A stretch of DNA of 34,154 nt from an uncultured Clostridia bacterium (lineage in GTDB: Bacteria; Bacillota; Clostridia; Christensenellales; UBA1242): contig CANQOO010000005.1 of assembly GCA_947625515.1 (NCBI GenBank), positions 88,576 to 122,729 of the forward strand, read 5' to 3'. Positions 1 through 7,695 of this stretch are shown here, piece after piece. Made by a program: the position numbers and the translations under genes. Below the pieces are notes generated by a model that saw nothing but the letters and a program-made list of their open reading frames with translations, was not told the origin of the DNA and ran no database searches. Each line of letters starts with the position of its first letter. Within the stretch, counting starts at the first letter, position 1.

Positions 1-3000
1 CGAGATAATTTCAAAGTAAATTTCCTTTGTCTTATAGTTTTCAGCATCTTTATCGATATAAATTGCTTTTGCCCTCATTCTGTCGGCTGTTATCTCTAAG
101 TCTCCATTTTCCCAAACAAAGCCGTCTGGGAGTTGAATTTCCGACAATTTTGTAACTTGATGGTCAAGCCGAATCGTTGCGTTGTTCACGCTCGGTTTTT
201 CTGCTTTTGAAATTGTAAATTCAAGTTCCTTTGTGCCTTTATAATCATTTATTCCAGTGACAATCACTTGCCCATCCCCTGCAAGTTTGTTGTTTTGATA
301 TTGCAATTCAAAATCTGTGTCAAGCAAGAGAGTGTAATCTCCATCTATAGCAATAATTTTCGGCTCTTTTTCTGTTCCGTCATAAACAAAAACATTTCTT
401 TCAAGTTTTAGAGTTATCGTTGAAATTTCCTTTGGCTCTTCCTTTTTTATGGTTATTTCAACTTGATATGTGTTGTAATTTATCTTATCGAAATATTCTG
501 CCCCTTCGATAATTATTTCAGAATCAATCTTTCTGTTTTGATTGTTCCAAGACCAGCCTTGTGGAAGTTTTATCATGCTCAAAACCGCAACTTTTCTTCC
601 AACTGTCATCTCTTCTTGTGGCATTTCTTTTGGATGGTCTGCCTTTAAAATTGTCAAAGTTGTGAAAAGTGTGAGTTCGTTGTAGTTTTTCGAAGAGAGA
701 AGCACAACTTTCACATCATATTCCCCAGCGTTTGTTGGTCTGATTTCGCTGTAACTATTTGACGTTTTAAGCTTATAATAAACCTTTGCGCCCTCTTTTG
801 GATTCGTGTTACTGTTAATCAAGATCTCAGTTGGATTTTGCCCATATTCATATGAAGCAACTGAGACCATTCCGCTTCCCTCTGCCTTTAATATGTCAAA
901 ATAAATTGTTACAGTGCCATAATAATTTTCTGAAAGCGAAGTTATGACAAGATATGCTTTGCCAGCGTTTTTGTTGTTAAAATAATCCACTTTATAATCA
1001 CCGTTTTTCATCAATTCATGTTCACTGTCCATAATAGTCACTTCCGGAGTAAATTCAAAGCCACTATAAACAAATCTATTTTTAGTTAAGGTTATTGAAA
1101 GGTCTTCTAAATTTTTTGGAATAGGTGCATCCGCACTTATTGAATTAAACACGGTATCGGATTTTACAATTATATTGCTGTTTGGCGAATATGTTACATT
1201 GTTCGCAAACCACAAATATCCATTGTTAAGCATAGGTGCAGAAACAGATGCATTATATTTACAATTTTGCTGTGCTATAATTTCGCCGTTGTTTTTAAAC
1301 ACGACATATAAATATCCTTCATAAATTGCCAAGATAGACTTGTTTTCGGTTATTTCCACAAATGTGCCTGTATTATAAATTTTCTCATCAATTAGCCAAC
1401 CTAAAACATTGTTTACACCCTCTTTTTGTGGTAGATAAACTTTCCTTGGAGAGATTTCTTCTTCTTTTTCACTCTTAAGATAAATCCATTTAATTTTGAG
1501 TAAATCCGCTAATGTGACATCAAAAATCATATCGCCTTTTACTTCAAATTTTTCGCCATAACTATAACTCTTGCCACCATGTTCAGTGAAAGTTTCGGGA
1601 TATTTATCATCTAATATGAAAAGACTTCCGTCAAGCGTCAACATATCACCTCTTTCAACTTCCTTGTCAATTTCCTGTCCGTTGCAATAAAATTTTAGTG
1701 TGCATTTGTCATTGCCAATATAAACTTTTCCATTTTCGAGTCTAAAAGTGTTATCATCCATATTATTCAATTTTGCCAACACTTCATCTGAAATTTCAAA
1801 ATTTTCACTTTCAAAAGCTGGTATATCTTTCTCAAGCTCAGAAAAATCAAATGTCACTTTTTTGTTGCCAACAACTGAAAACATCCCATTGCAAAGAGTA
1901 ATGGTTTTTGAACTGTAAAGGATTCCCTCTAGATGACAATCGGCATAAATTTTAATATCTCCAGCACTTTCTTTAACGGCGATTGCGTCTGTTTGCAGCG
2001 TATTTAAAGTGGTGTTTTTTATGATTAAGTGCTGACCAGAGTTGTGGCAAACGGCAGTGCCACTCTTTGCCCTGTTGCCATCAAAAACGCAATTTGTGAT
2101 GTTTAGATTTTCGCAAGATGCCATGATCGCCCCGCCTGAGTTGCTTGAAAAATTGTTTGCAAAAACGCAGTCATCAAAACTAACATTTACAGTATTGTTT
2201 ATATAAATTGCTCCACCATTTGCACCTCTTAGATTTTCAAATTCACAATTTTTGAAGGTGATATCTCCTCTGTTCATCGCATAAAGCCCACTTGTATTGT
2301 GAGTGTTGCTGTTTCTAAAATATGCATTTTCAATAAACAAATCTCCATTTCCACTTGTCCTAATAAATGCCATTTGCCTACTGAGATTATTCCCTTCAAA
2401 AATTATTTTTGCATTCGGTTTTCCAAGTATTTTAAGAGTGGCAGTGTTGTCTCCATTTGCATAAATAATTTCTTTTGTTTTTGCAAACATTATAATGTTG
2501 TGATTAACGCTGTCATCAACCGTTATCGTGATATTTTTGTTGTATATGTGAATTCCCTCTTCACGGACATCGTCCAAAAGTTTAATTACATCATTACTTG
2601 CAGCGTCATTAATTGCTTGTGAAAGGGATGTATAGGTTCTTCCATTAAGCGAACAAATTTTATTCTCACTTGTTGTTGCACTTTTTTCTTCACTTGGTTT
2701 TGAAGTTCTAAAATAAATATCATAGGCAATCGCCTTAAATTTTGGACTTCCGACCATATCTAAAACGATGCAGTTGCTGTAAGTAAAACCCACAACCTTG
2801 TTTGTTGTTGTGTCGAGAATTTCATAGCCCAAAAGCCTAGAATCGTCAAAATCTTTTAGTTTGATTGTATATTGATTTCCATCTTTGAAGACACTTAAAA
2901 TTTCACAACTTTGAGTGCCATCAAAAAGAGTGTCTATCTCATCTGTAAGTGACAGCCCCTTGCGTGCAAGATTTTCATACGTTTGTGCATTTTGATACCA

Positions 3001-4689
3001 AAGTTTTGGCATGAAATCTCGTTGAATTTCATTATCCAACTCCGCCTGTTGCATGGCTTGTAAGAAATATTGCGATGCACTTTCTTCTTTAAAAGCATTG
3101 TTTGAGATATATGCTTTATATCCCCAGCGTTCGAAATAATATGAAAGGTCAATCCCCGCCGCAATCGATGACAAAAACACCATTTTTTCCGTTGACGACA
3201 TCATGTTATTTACCGAACGATTTCGATAGAGATTTTGAAGACGTGGCCAAAAGCCTGGGAAAGCCGCTTCCAAATACCACCAAAGAAAATAGTTTTTTCT
3301 TTGATCATCTGTGTGAAAGAAAGGAGTTTTTGCCGTATCATCATTGACAAGATGATTAAAGGTTTCTTGCGTGTGATCATGAGTTGGTGCGTCACTTGGG
3401 ACGGCCCCTTTAAACAAATTCATTTCTGCATATTTTGCATACATATTGTTTGTTGTTTCGGTTATTTCAAGCTCGGATGTGTCAAGCATATGTCCTATCT
3501 CATGGGCAAATCCCCAATCTCTGCTCATTGCTTCCGTTCCGTCTGCAACATAAACCGCAATATCTTCCCACAAACTTCCTTTGTAAATTCCCACATGGTC
3601 ATTGCCTGCATATGCCCCAGCGCCTTCCAGATTTTGTGTATCACGAATGTTGATGTTTAAATGTTCGTTAATTTCTCTATAGTCAGGATCATCTGCATTG
3701 AAAGTCACGCCGGAATATTCTAAAAGCATTCGCATATAGTTATCCCAACTTATAAGATTGTCATTCACACTGTGGCCATTAGTCACATATTCTTTATAGC
3801 ACGCCGATGCGGCAATTGTGAAATAAACATGATCGGCAACAAGTTCCGTCATATCAAACATTCTTGATTTATTGCTTTGATAGTTTTTGTAATATTCCGT
3901 TAAATTTTGCAGAAACAAAGCTTCATCTTCGCCCTTTTTGTAAACTGGGTAAAAGTCACCGCCCTCTATGTAAACTTTCACATCCCCTTGCATATCGTGC
4001 GTTCGTGGGTTTGAAAGATGAATAGCCCCTCCATGCACCACACTTTTGCTGTAACCAGGTTTTTCTGTCACTAAATCCGGTACTTCAAAAACATTTTTCC
4101 CATTTAAAATAGGCTTTTCAAACTTAAAACTATTGCTAGATCCCTCAAACTGAGTGAAAACCACATATGGGCGATAATTATCACTTTCGCACTCCATATA
4201 AATTGTGATTTTGTCATTGGCGTAGGCATATATACCCGTTGGTTGTCTGTCAGAGCCAAATCGTTTCATATGCATATCATATTGACAATAATTCCTTATA
4301 GTGCCATATTGAGTGAGTTTGTTTAATGCATCATCTAGGGTTGAAAATTCTCTGTGCGAATCAAACCTAACTTCACCTTTAACAACTTTTTTGGCACGTT
4401 CAAAATCTTCTTTGTTGTAAGAATCGAGATTTTTGACAGATTCTTCATATGCCTCGATTTTTTCAATAGAATTGTATTTTTGCTTAACACTTGTTTGTGT
4501 ATAATCTTCAAATAAATTATCTATCGTCAGTGGACCGGAATTAGTTTCACTCGCCTCGCTTATGATTGTTTCATTTGTGACAGCATAAACAGGCTGAGTT
4601 TGAAAACGTAGTCCAAAAAATATTCCTATTGCCGATAGCAGTAGTAAACAACTCATGTAAAATAAAAATTTTGATTTTTTATTCTCCAT
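1..4689 (-). CDS. Large secreted M60-like metallopeptidase with beta-helix and Ig-like repeats (C-terminus outside window)
   Basis: The reading frame stays open for 1563 codons from ATG 4689 to base 1, so the C-terminus is missing. Residues 1-36 form a signal peptide (MENKKSK, hydrophobic core, cleavage near VYA). Around residues 385-415 is a zinc site WGFAHEIGHMLD followed by ETTNN; this HExxH-plus-downstream-Glu layout resembles the M60/enhancin gluzincins, many of which cut mucin-type glycoproteins. Residues about 690-900 are right-handed beta-helix repeats (GGAIY, GGAIM, CEFENL, CVFDGN). From about 1170 onward there are at least two Ig-like units of the type VYSG...LMKNGDYKVDYFNNKNAGKA...YYGT, common in Clostridial surface proteins. 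The role as an exported host-glycoprotein peptidase is inferred; the substrate is unknown. Codon use is visibly more A/T-rich than in the housekeeping genes. A wall anchor would lie beyond the window. Confidence 0.8.
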   Translation of the reverse strand, partial: MENKKSKFLFYMSCLLLLSAIGIFFGLRFQTQPVYAVTNETIISEASETNSGPLTIDNLFEDYTQTSVKQKYNSIEKIEAYEESVKNLDSYNKEDFERAKKVVKGEVRFDSHREFSTLDDALNKLTQYGTIRNYCQYDMHMKRFGSDRQPTGIYAYANDKITIYMECESDNYRPYVVFTQFEGSSNSFKFEKPILNGKNVFEVPDLVTEKPGYSKSVVHGGAIHLSNPRTHDMQGDVKVYIEGGDFYPVYKKGEDEALFLQNLTEYYKNYQSNKSRMFDMTELVADHVYFTIAASACYKEYVTNGHSVNDNLISWDNYMRMLLEYSGVTFNADDPDYREINEHLNINIRDTQNLEGAGAYAGNDHVGIYKGSLWEDIAVYVADGTEAMSRDWGFAHEIGHMLDTSELEITETTNNMYAKYAEMNLFKGAVPSDAPTHDHTQETFNHLVNDDTAKTPFFHTDDQRKNYFLWWYLEAAFPGFWPRLQNLYRNRSVNNMMSSTEKMVFLSSIAAGIDLSYYFERWGYKAYISNNAFKEESASQYFLQAMQQAELDNEIQRDFMPKLWYQNAQTYENLARKGLSLTDEIDTLFDGTQSCEILSVFKDGNQYTIKLKDFDDSRLLGYEILDTTTNKVVGFTYSNCIVLDMVGSPKFKAIAYDIYFRTSKPSEEKSATTSENKICSLNGRTYTSLSQAINDAASNDVIKLLDDVREEGIHIYNKNITITVDDSVNHNIIMFAKTKEIIYANGDNTATLKILGKPNAKIIFEGNNLSRQMAFIRTSGNGDLFIENAYFRNSNTHNTSGLYAMNRGDITFKNCEFENLRGANGGAIYINNTVNVSFDDCVFANNFSSNSGGAIMASCENLNITNCVFDGNRAKSGTAVCHNSGQHLIIKNTTLNTLQTDAIAVKESAGDIKIYADCHLEGILYSSKTITLCNGMFSVVGNKKVTFDFSELEKDIPAFESENFEISDEVLAKLNNMDDNTFRLENGKVYIGNDKCTLKFYCNGQEIDKEVERGDMLTLDGSLFILDDKYPETFTEHGGKSYSYGEKFEVKGDMIFDVTLADLLKIKWIYLKSEKEEEISPRKVYLPQKEGVNNVLGWLIDEKIYNTGTFVEITENKSILAIYEGYLYVVFKNNGEIIAQQNCKYNASVSAPMLNNGYLWFANNVTYSPNSNIIVKSDTVFNSISADAPIPKNLEDLSITLTKNRFVYSGFEFTPEVTIMDSEHELMKNGDYKVDYFNNKNAGKAYLVITSLSENYYGTVTIYFDILKAEGSGMVSVASYEYGQNPTEILINSNTNPKEGAKVYYKLKTSNSYSEIRPTNAGEYDVKVVLLSSKNYNELTLFTTLTILKADHPKEMPQEEMTVGRKVAVLSMIKLPQGWSWNNQNRKIDSEIIIEGAEYFDKINYNTYQVEITIKKEEPKEISTITLKLERNVFVYDGTEKEPKIIAIDGDYTLLLDTDFELQYQNNKLAGDGQVIVTGINDYKGTKELEFTISKAEKPSVNNATIRLDHQVTKLSEIQLPDGFVWENGDLEITADRMRAKAIYIDKDAENYKTKEIYFEIIS

Positions 4690-4696
4690 ATATATT

Positions 4697-4725
4697 ATTA
4701 TAGCAAATTTATATTATTAAATCAA
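4697..4725 (-). promoter_or_regulatory. Sigma-A type promoter of the M60-like gene, placed for a leaderless transcript
   Basis: On the minus strand, TTGATT (4725-4720), a 17-nt spacer and a perfect TATAAT (4702-4697). Only seven bases lie between the -10 box and the ATG at 4689, so transcription should start at or next to the start codon. No Shine-Dalgarno sequence precedes the ATG. The signal peptide begins directly at this ATG, which supports the start. Confidence 0.6.
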
Positions 4726-4781
4726 ATAGGATGCACAAAAAAGGTCGTTTTATTTCTAACGAGCAAGTATCTTTTTATTGT

Positions 4782-5348
4782 TTATGGATAAAGTCTTCCG
4801 TTGTCATTCCATTCGCCATACATGATGTTCTTTTTAGTGTTTTCAATAAACTTGTTTAATCTTGCCTCATAAACACCTAAATCTCTCTTTTTCATAATTT
4901 GTATAGTGTCAAGCCTAACTCTTTTGTATAGGTCAGGGAAGTTTTGAAAATTTTTCCAAACCTCTTTGTCTTTTTTTAATCTTGCAAGGATTTCATCTTC
5001 AATCTTAAAACTATCTTTTGGAATAAGCCTTCTGCCAGCTTCGGTCATCTTGCCCAAACCTTCCATTCGTTTGCATCGTTCTTTATTTAACTCTGACCAC
5101 AAACTCCTTTTTTTGCGTGGAGCAAATTTTTGAGCCGTAATACCGTTTGTTATTTTTTTAGTTGTGCTGTCAATCCAGCCAAAGCAAAGTGCTTCTTCCA
5201 CAGCGTCAACATACCAAAAATTATTGTCGTCTTGCGGCCTACCACGCTTAACAATAACCCAACATTCTTTTTCTGTCGCGTGATTTTGTCCAAGCCATGC
5301 TCGAAATTCATCTCTGCTTTTGCCTGTACGTAATTTTTTTATTTCCAT
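4782..5348 (-). CDS. YdeI/OmdA (OmpD-associated) family protein
   Basis: A 188-residue soluble protein. The N-terminal part (RTGKSRDEFRAWLGQNH, ECWVIVKRGR, VEEALCFGWIDS, APRKKRSLWSELN) matches the YdeI/OmdA family pattern, including the EALCFGWIDS signature and the RKKRSxWSxxN block. The C-terminal half (KDSFKIEDEILARLKK, WKNFQNFPDLYKR) is the usual helical extension. Biochemical function is not established for the family; some members are linked to stress or peptide resistance. No signal peptide or membrane segment. It lies just upstream of the M60-like gene on the same strand, 92 nt apart, but that gene has its own promoter. No clear Shine-Dalgarno precedes the ATG. It is inside the segment bounded by the tRNA-Thr fragment, so it is probably element cargo. 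Confidence 0.8.
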   Translation of the reverse strand: MEIKKLRTGKSRDEFRAWLGQNHATEKECWVIVKRGRPQDDNNFWYVDAVEEALCFGWIDSTTKKITNGITAQKFAPRKKRSLWSELNKERCKRMEGLGKMTEAGRRLIPKDSFKIEDEILARLKKDKEVWKNFQNFPDLYKRVRLDTIQIMKKRDLGVYEARLNKFIENTKKNIMYGEWNDNGRLYP

Positions 5349-5402
5349 TTACATAGTTTTAGGCAGTTCAACATCGTTTTAGTTCACTCAAAATGGCATA
5401 AT

Positions 5403-5443
5403 TGTTGTCAACTGTTGTCAATATTTTCAATTTTTTGACAACA
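5403..5443. repeat. TGTTGTCAA direct and inverted repeats near the attachment-like site
   Basis: TGTTGTCAA occurs at 5403-5411 and 5413-5421 in direct orientation and as TTGACAACA at 5435-5443 in inverted orientation. Copies 2 and 3 could form a 9-bp stem. They lie about 85-125 bp from the tRNA fragment at 5527, the kind of position where arm-type recombinase or excisionase sites sit in integrative elements. They also precede the YdeI-family gene and could instead be an operator. Function is inferred. Confidence 0.4.
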
Positions 5444-5526
5444 CTTTTTCAAATTGATTGCCAAATCGCTTTAATTATGGTATATTTAGAAGCATAGAAC
5501 ACAACCCTTTGTTATTGTGTTTTTGT

Positions 5527-5572
5527 CTTGGTAAGGCGGAGGTCACGGGTCCGATTCCCGTCATCAGCTCCA
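5527..5572 (+). pseudogene. 3' fragment of tRNA-Thr(GGU): probable attachment-site duplicate
   Basis: The fragment begins at the anticodon loop (TTGGTAA, anticodon GGT) and runs through the 3' anticodon-stem strand GGCGG, a T-arm with stem ACGGG/CCCGT, the acceptor strand CATCAGC, discriminator T and an encoded CCA. The 5' half is absent: upstream bases cannot form the acceptor, D-arm or 5' anticodon strand. A clean 3' fragment starting at the anticodon loop is what tyrosine-recombinase integration into a tRNA gene leaves at the far end of the inserted element. The orientation implies that the element lies to the left, with the intact tRNA-Thr outside this window. Confidence 0.75.
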
Positions 5573-5574
5573 GT

Positions 5575-5601
5575 AAAAAACTTGCAGTAAGCAAGTTTTT
5601 T
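5575..5601 (+). terminator. Rho-independent terminator behind the tRNA-Thr fragment
   Basis: CTTGC-AGTAA-GCAAG hairpin flanked by six A and six T, starting three bases after the encoded CCA. It is the native 3' terminator that belonged to tRNA-Thr. The tRNA-Leu locus has an equivalent terminator. Confidence 0.8.
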
Positions 5602-5980
5602 GTTTTGCTTTGCAAAACAGCAAACTTCGTTTGCACTGGAGCTTTCAGCGTTCGCATACGCTCACTGAACAGCTCCAAAGGTGTGCATTAAACAAGTTTT
5701 TTTGAGTTGCAAAACGGCAAACTTCGTTTGCACTGGAGCTTTCAGCGTTCGCATACGCTCACTGAACAGCTCCAAAGGTGTGCATTAAACAAGTTTTTTT
5801 GAGTTGCAAAACGGCAAACTTCGTTTGCACTGGAGCTTTCAGTGTTCGCATACGCTCACTGAACAGCTCCAAAGGTGTGCATTAAACAAGTTTTTTTAAG
5901 TTGCAAAACAGCAAACTTCGTTTGCACTGGAGCTTTCAGCGTTCGCATACGCTCACTGAACAGCTCCAAAGGCGTGCCTC
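5602..5980 (+). repeat. 97-bp tandem repeats of a three-hairpin unit carrying the tRNA-Thr 3' end
   Basis: Four units; the last three begin near 5691, 5788 and 5885, an exact 97-bp period, and differ by only a few bases. The first (5602-5690) diverges at its 5' end. Each unit has a hairpin (GTTTTGC/GCAAAAC in unit 1, decayed in the others), then GCAAAC-ttc-GTTTGC, then a long hairpin with outer arms TGGAGCT/AGCTCCA and inner GTTC/GAAC. The 3' arm AGCTCCA equals the tRNA-Thr 3' end and the 5' arm is its complement. There are no unique spacers, so this is not a CRISPR array. The last copy abuts the start of a broken gene. Confidence 0.85.
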
Positions 5981-6007
5981 GTTATCAAAAGTTTGTTGTG
6001 TGGTCAT
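5936..6007 (-). pseudogene. Start of a gene cut off by the repeat array
   Basis: Immediately after the stop codon of the HExxH gene, an AAGGAG site five bases before ATG 6007 opens a frame beginning MTTQQTFDNEARL. After about 13 codons it runs into the 97-bp repeat and stops at codon 24. The strong ribosome site and 19-nt spacing from the upstream stop look like a second operon gene whose body has been lost or replaced. It could instead be a real 23-residue peptide, but the last ten codons are repeat sequence. Identity of the lost gene is unknown. Confidence 0.5.
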
Positions 6008-6026
6008 AAAAACTCCTTAAAAATTC

Positions 6027-7442
6027 TTAATGTCCAGCTTCAACGCTTTTTGAAGAACCGCCAAATAGTCCCCTTGATGATGACATATCAAGCATCTTGC
6101 CCCAATTATCAAAATATCTGCCATCCTTAATAATAACTGATTTAGCACCAAGTGGCTCATGTAACGTGGCAAATTCAGAATTAGAAAAGTCAATATTACA
6201 ACTTTTAAATTCGGCAATAATGTCATCACTCATTTTTTGAAACTTTGAAATTTGCATATTTGGGCCCATTAATGCTGTGTTAATAAAATACTTATTTGTG
6301 CCATCATCAACAACAGCATAATCACACGAGGAATCTCTAAATGTTTGGTATTTTATATTTTTTAATTTTATATTTGGATTTTCAAGCAATATTTTTTTGA
6401 ACAACGCATATACAGCGGCTTCCACATTTGAATGCTCTTTTTCCGTCTTATTGCCCAACAATTCCAAACTCAAATCTTTTTGTAAATTCATCATTAACGC
6501 ATACAATCTATGATCAACAGTTGACTCGCCATTCAAAGAACGATGCTTTATCAACATATTCATAAATTGATTGACACTCTCATCTTGTGCCAAATCTTTT
6601 TCGTTAAATTCTCGATTTTTATACTTGTTTTTTAACAAAGTGGCAAACATTTTGCATGCTGTCTCATATCTTTTCTGAACATCATGTTGTGCAACAAATT
6701 TGCTATAAGCAGGGATTTGTCCTTCTTCAGGAAACACATCATCAAAAATTGCTGCCTTGCCAAACACTTCATTGAAATTATTTCTAAAATTATTGCCGTC
6801 GAACAACTTTGCTTGCAGCAGTTGCTGTCCAAACAAGAAATCATAAATTCGTCCAAGATTGTTAAAATCTTGATATCCAATGCCGATGCAGTCAACGTAA
6901 TCATACTCACCGGCAAATCTTTCTTTGATTCTCTCCCCCGACAAAACAATCCCTTCGTGTTTAAGTAATTGATTTGCATAAAATTCGGTCATTATCTCTT
7001 CAAGAAGATCGCCTTCATAAAAAAAAGTATCATTTCCAGGAAAAAAGAGCATCGCCCCTCTATTCAAGCCAGTCCTTTTAGAATATGTAGAATTTATTGT
7101 ATCCTTATCCACTTCCACATGCTCAGAAATTGCATGAAAAAGCTCGTGATATAGAGCCACCTTCAAAATCTGTTTTGAATTCTTATATTTAGAGCTTATA
7201 ACTATTTGACCAGCTGCAGGAATCCATGCAGCACTCACATCTTTAGAACACGTTAATTTTGCATTAGTGTCATCATCAAAATAAATGCCATGAACGCCTT
7301 TTAGTCTTGCTTTTAAGGTTTGTTCATCAATTACTTCGCCATCAACTTGCAATGCTGTGTTTGCAAATTGTTCCATTTCCTCTACAAATTTTGCATCTGT
7401 ATTATTTAAAAGTTCTGGTGCAAAATCATTTTTCGTTATCAT
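6027..7442 (-). CDS. Unrecognised cytoplasmic protein with a zincin-like HExxH motif
   Basis: A 471-residue protein that I do not recognise as a named family. Residues 97-105 read LYHELFHAI, a HExxH zinc-binding pattern, and residues 148-159 EEIMTEFYANQL could supply the third (Glu) ligand, as in minimal zincins. No signal peptide or membrane helix, so it should act inside the cell or be exported by a dedicated route. The C-terminal half (about 200-471) is alpha/beta with no motif I know. The start is ATG 7442, preceded by AGGAG about 11 nt upstream; the frame stays open further upstream but only offers TTG without a ribosome site. It is A/T-rich like the adjacent island. A truncated gene follows 19 nt downstream. 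Confidence 0.6.
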   Translation of the reverse strand: MITKNDFAPELLNNTDAKFVEEMEQFANTALQVDGEVIDEQTLKARLKGVHGIYFDDDTNAKLTCSKDVSAAWIPAAGQIVISSKYKNSKQILKVALYHELFHAISEHVEVDKDTINSTYSKRTGLNRGAMLFFPGNDTFFYEGDLLEEIMTEFYANQLLKHEGIVLSGERIKERFAGEYDYVDCIGIGYQDFNNLGRIYDFLFGQQLLQAKLFDGNNFRNNFNEVFGKAAIFDDVFPEEGQIPAYSKFVAQHDVQKRYETACKMFATLLKNKYKNREFNEKDLAQDESVNQFMNMLIKHRSLNGESTVDHRLYALMMNLQKDLSLELLGNKTEKEHSNVEAAVYALFKKILLENPNIKLKNIKYQTFRDSSCDYAVVDDGTNKYFINTALMGPNMQISKFQKMSDDIIAEFKSCNIDFSNSEFATLHEPLGAKSVIIKDGRYFDNWGKMLDMSSSRGLFGGSSKSVEAGH

Positions 7443-7575
7443 GATTAACTTTTCTCCTATTAATTTGCTAGTTTTTAGTAGGTTAAATGTTTCCCAGCCC
7501 AGTTGCAAATTGAGTTCAATTCGCAAATCATCCGCAAGTGCTTGCTGAATTTATCGCATGCAATATCCTAAAATT

Positions 7576-7584
7576 ATTATAACA
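7576..7584 (-). promoter_or_regulatory. Extended -10 promoter of the HExxH gene
   Basis: On the minus strand, TGTTATAAT (extended -10 TGn plus perfect TATAAT at 7581-7576). No good -35 box is visible, as is common with extended -10 promoters. It predicts a leader of about 125 nt before ATG 7442. It diverges from the promoter of the lipid kinase about 100 bp away. Confidence 0.5.
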
Positions 7585-7660
7585 TATACTTTCAAATGTT
7601 TTGCACTTATTCTTGCAATTTTTTTTAAAAATCTCCATTTTTGCGAATTGAATTTTTGTT

Positions 7661-7689
7661 TTGACTTTTGTGTGGTTATATGATAATAT
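7661..7689 (+). promoter_or_regulatory. Promoter of the lipid kinase gene, placed for a leaderless transcript
   Basis: TTGACT (7661-7666), 17-nt spacer, TAATAT (7684-7689). Six bases separate the -10 box from ATG 7696, so the mRNA should begin at or next to the start codon. There is no Shine-Dalgarno sequence. An alternative -10 (GATAAT, 7682-7687) has a 15-nt spacer and gives nearly the same start. Confidence 0.55.
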
Positions 7690-7695
7690 TTTCAT

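Noticed and set aside
5527-5572. An intact tRNA-Thr
   Set aside because: The 5' half (acceptor, D-arm and 5' anticodon strand) is missing upstream, and bases before 5527 cannot pair with the 3' strands.
5602-5980. CRISPR array
   Set aside because: The 97-bp period consists entirely of repeat sequence with internal hairpins; there are no unique spacers and no cas genes.
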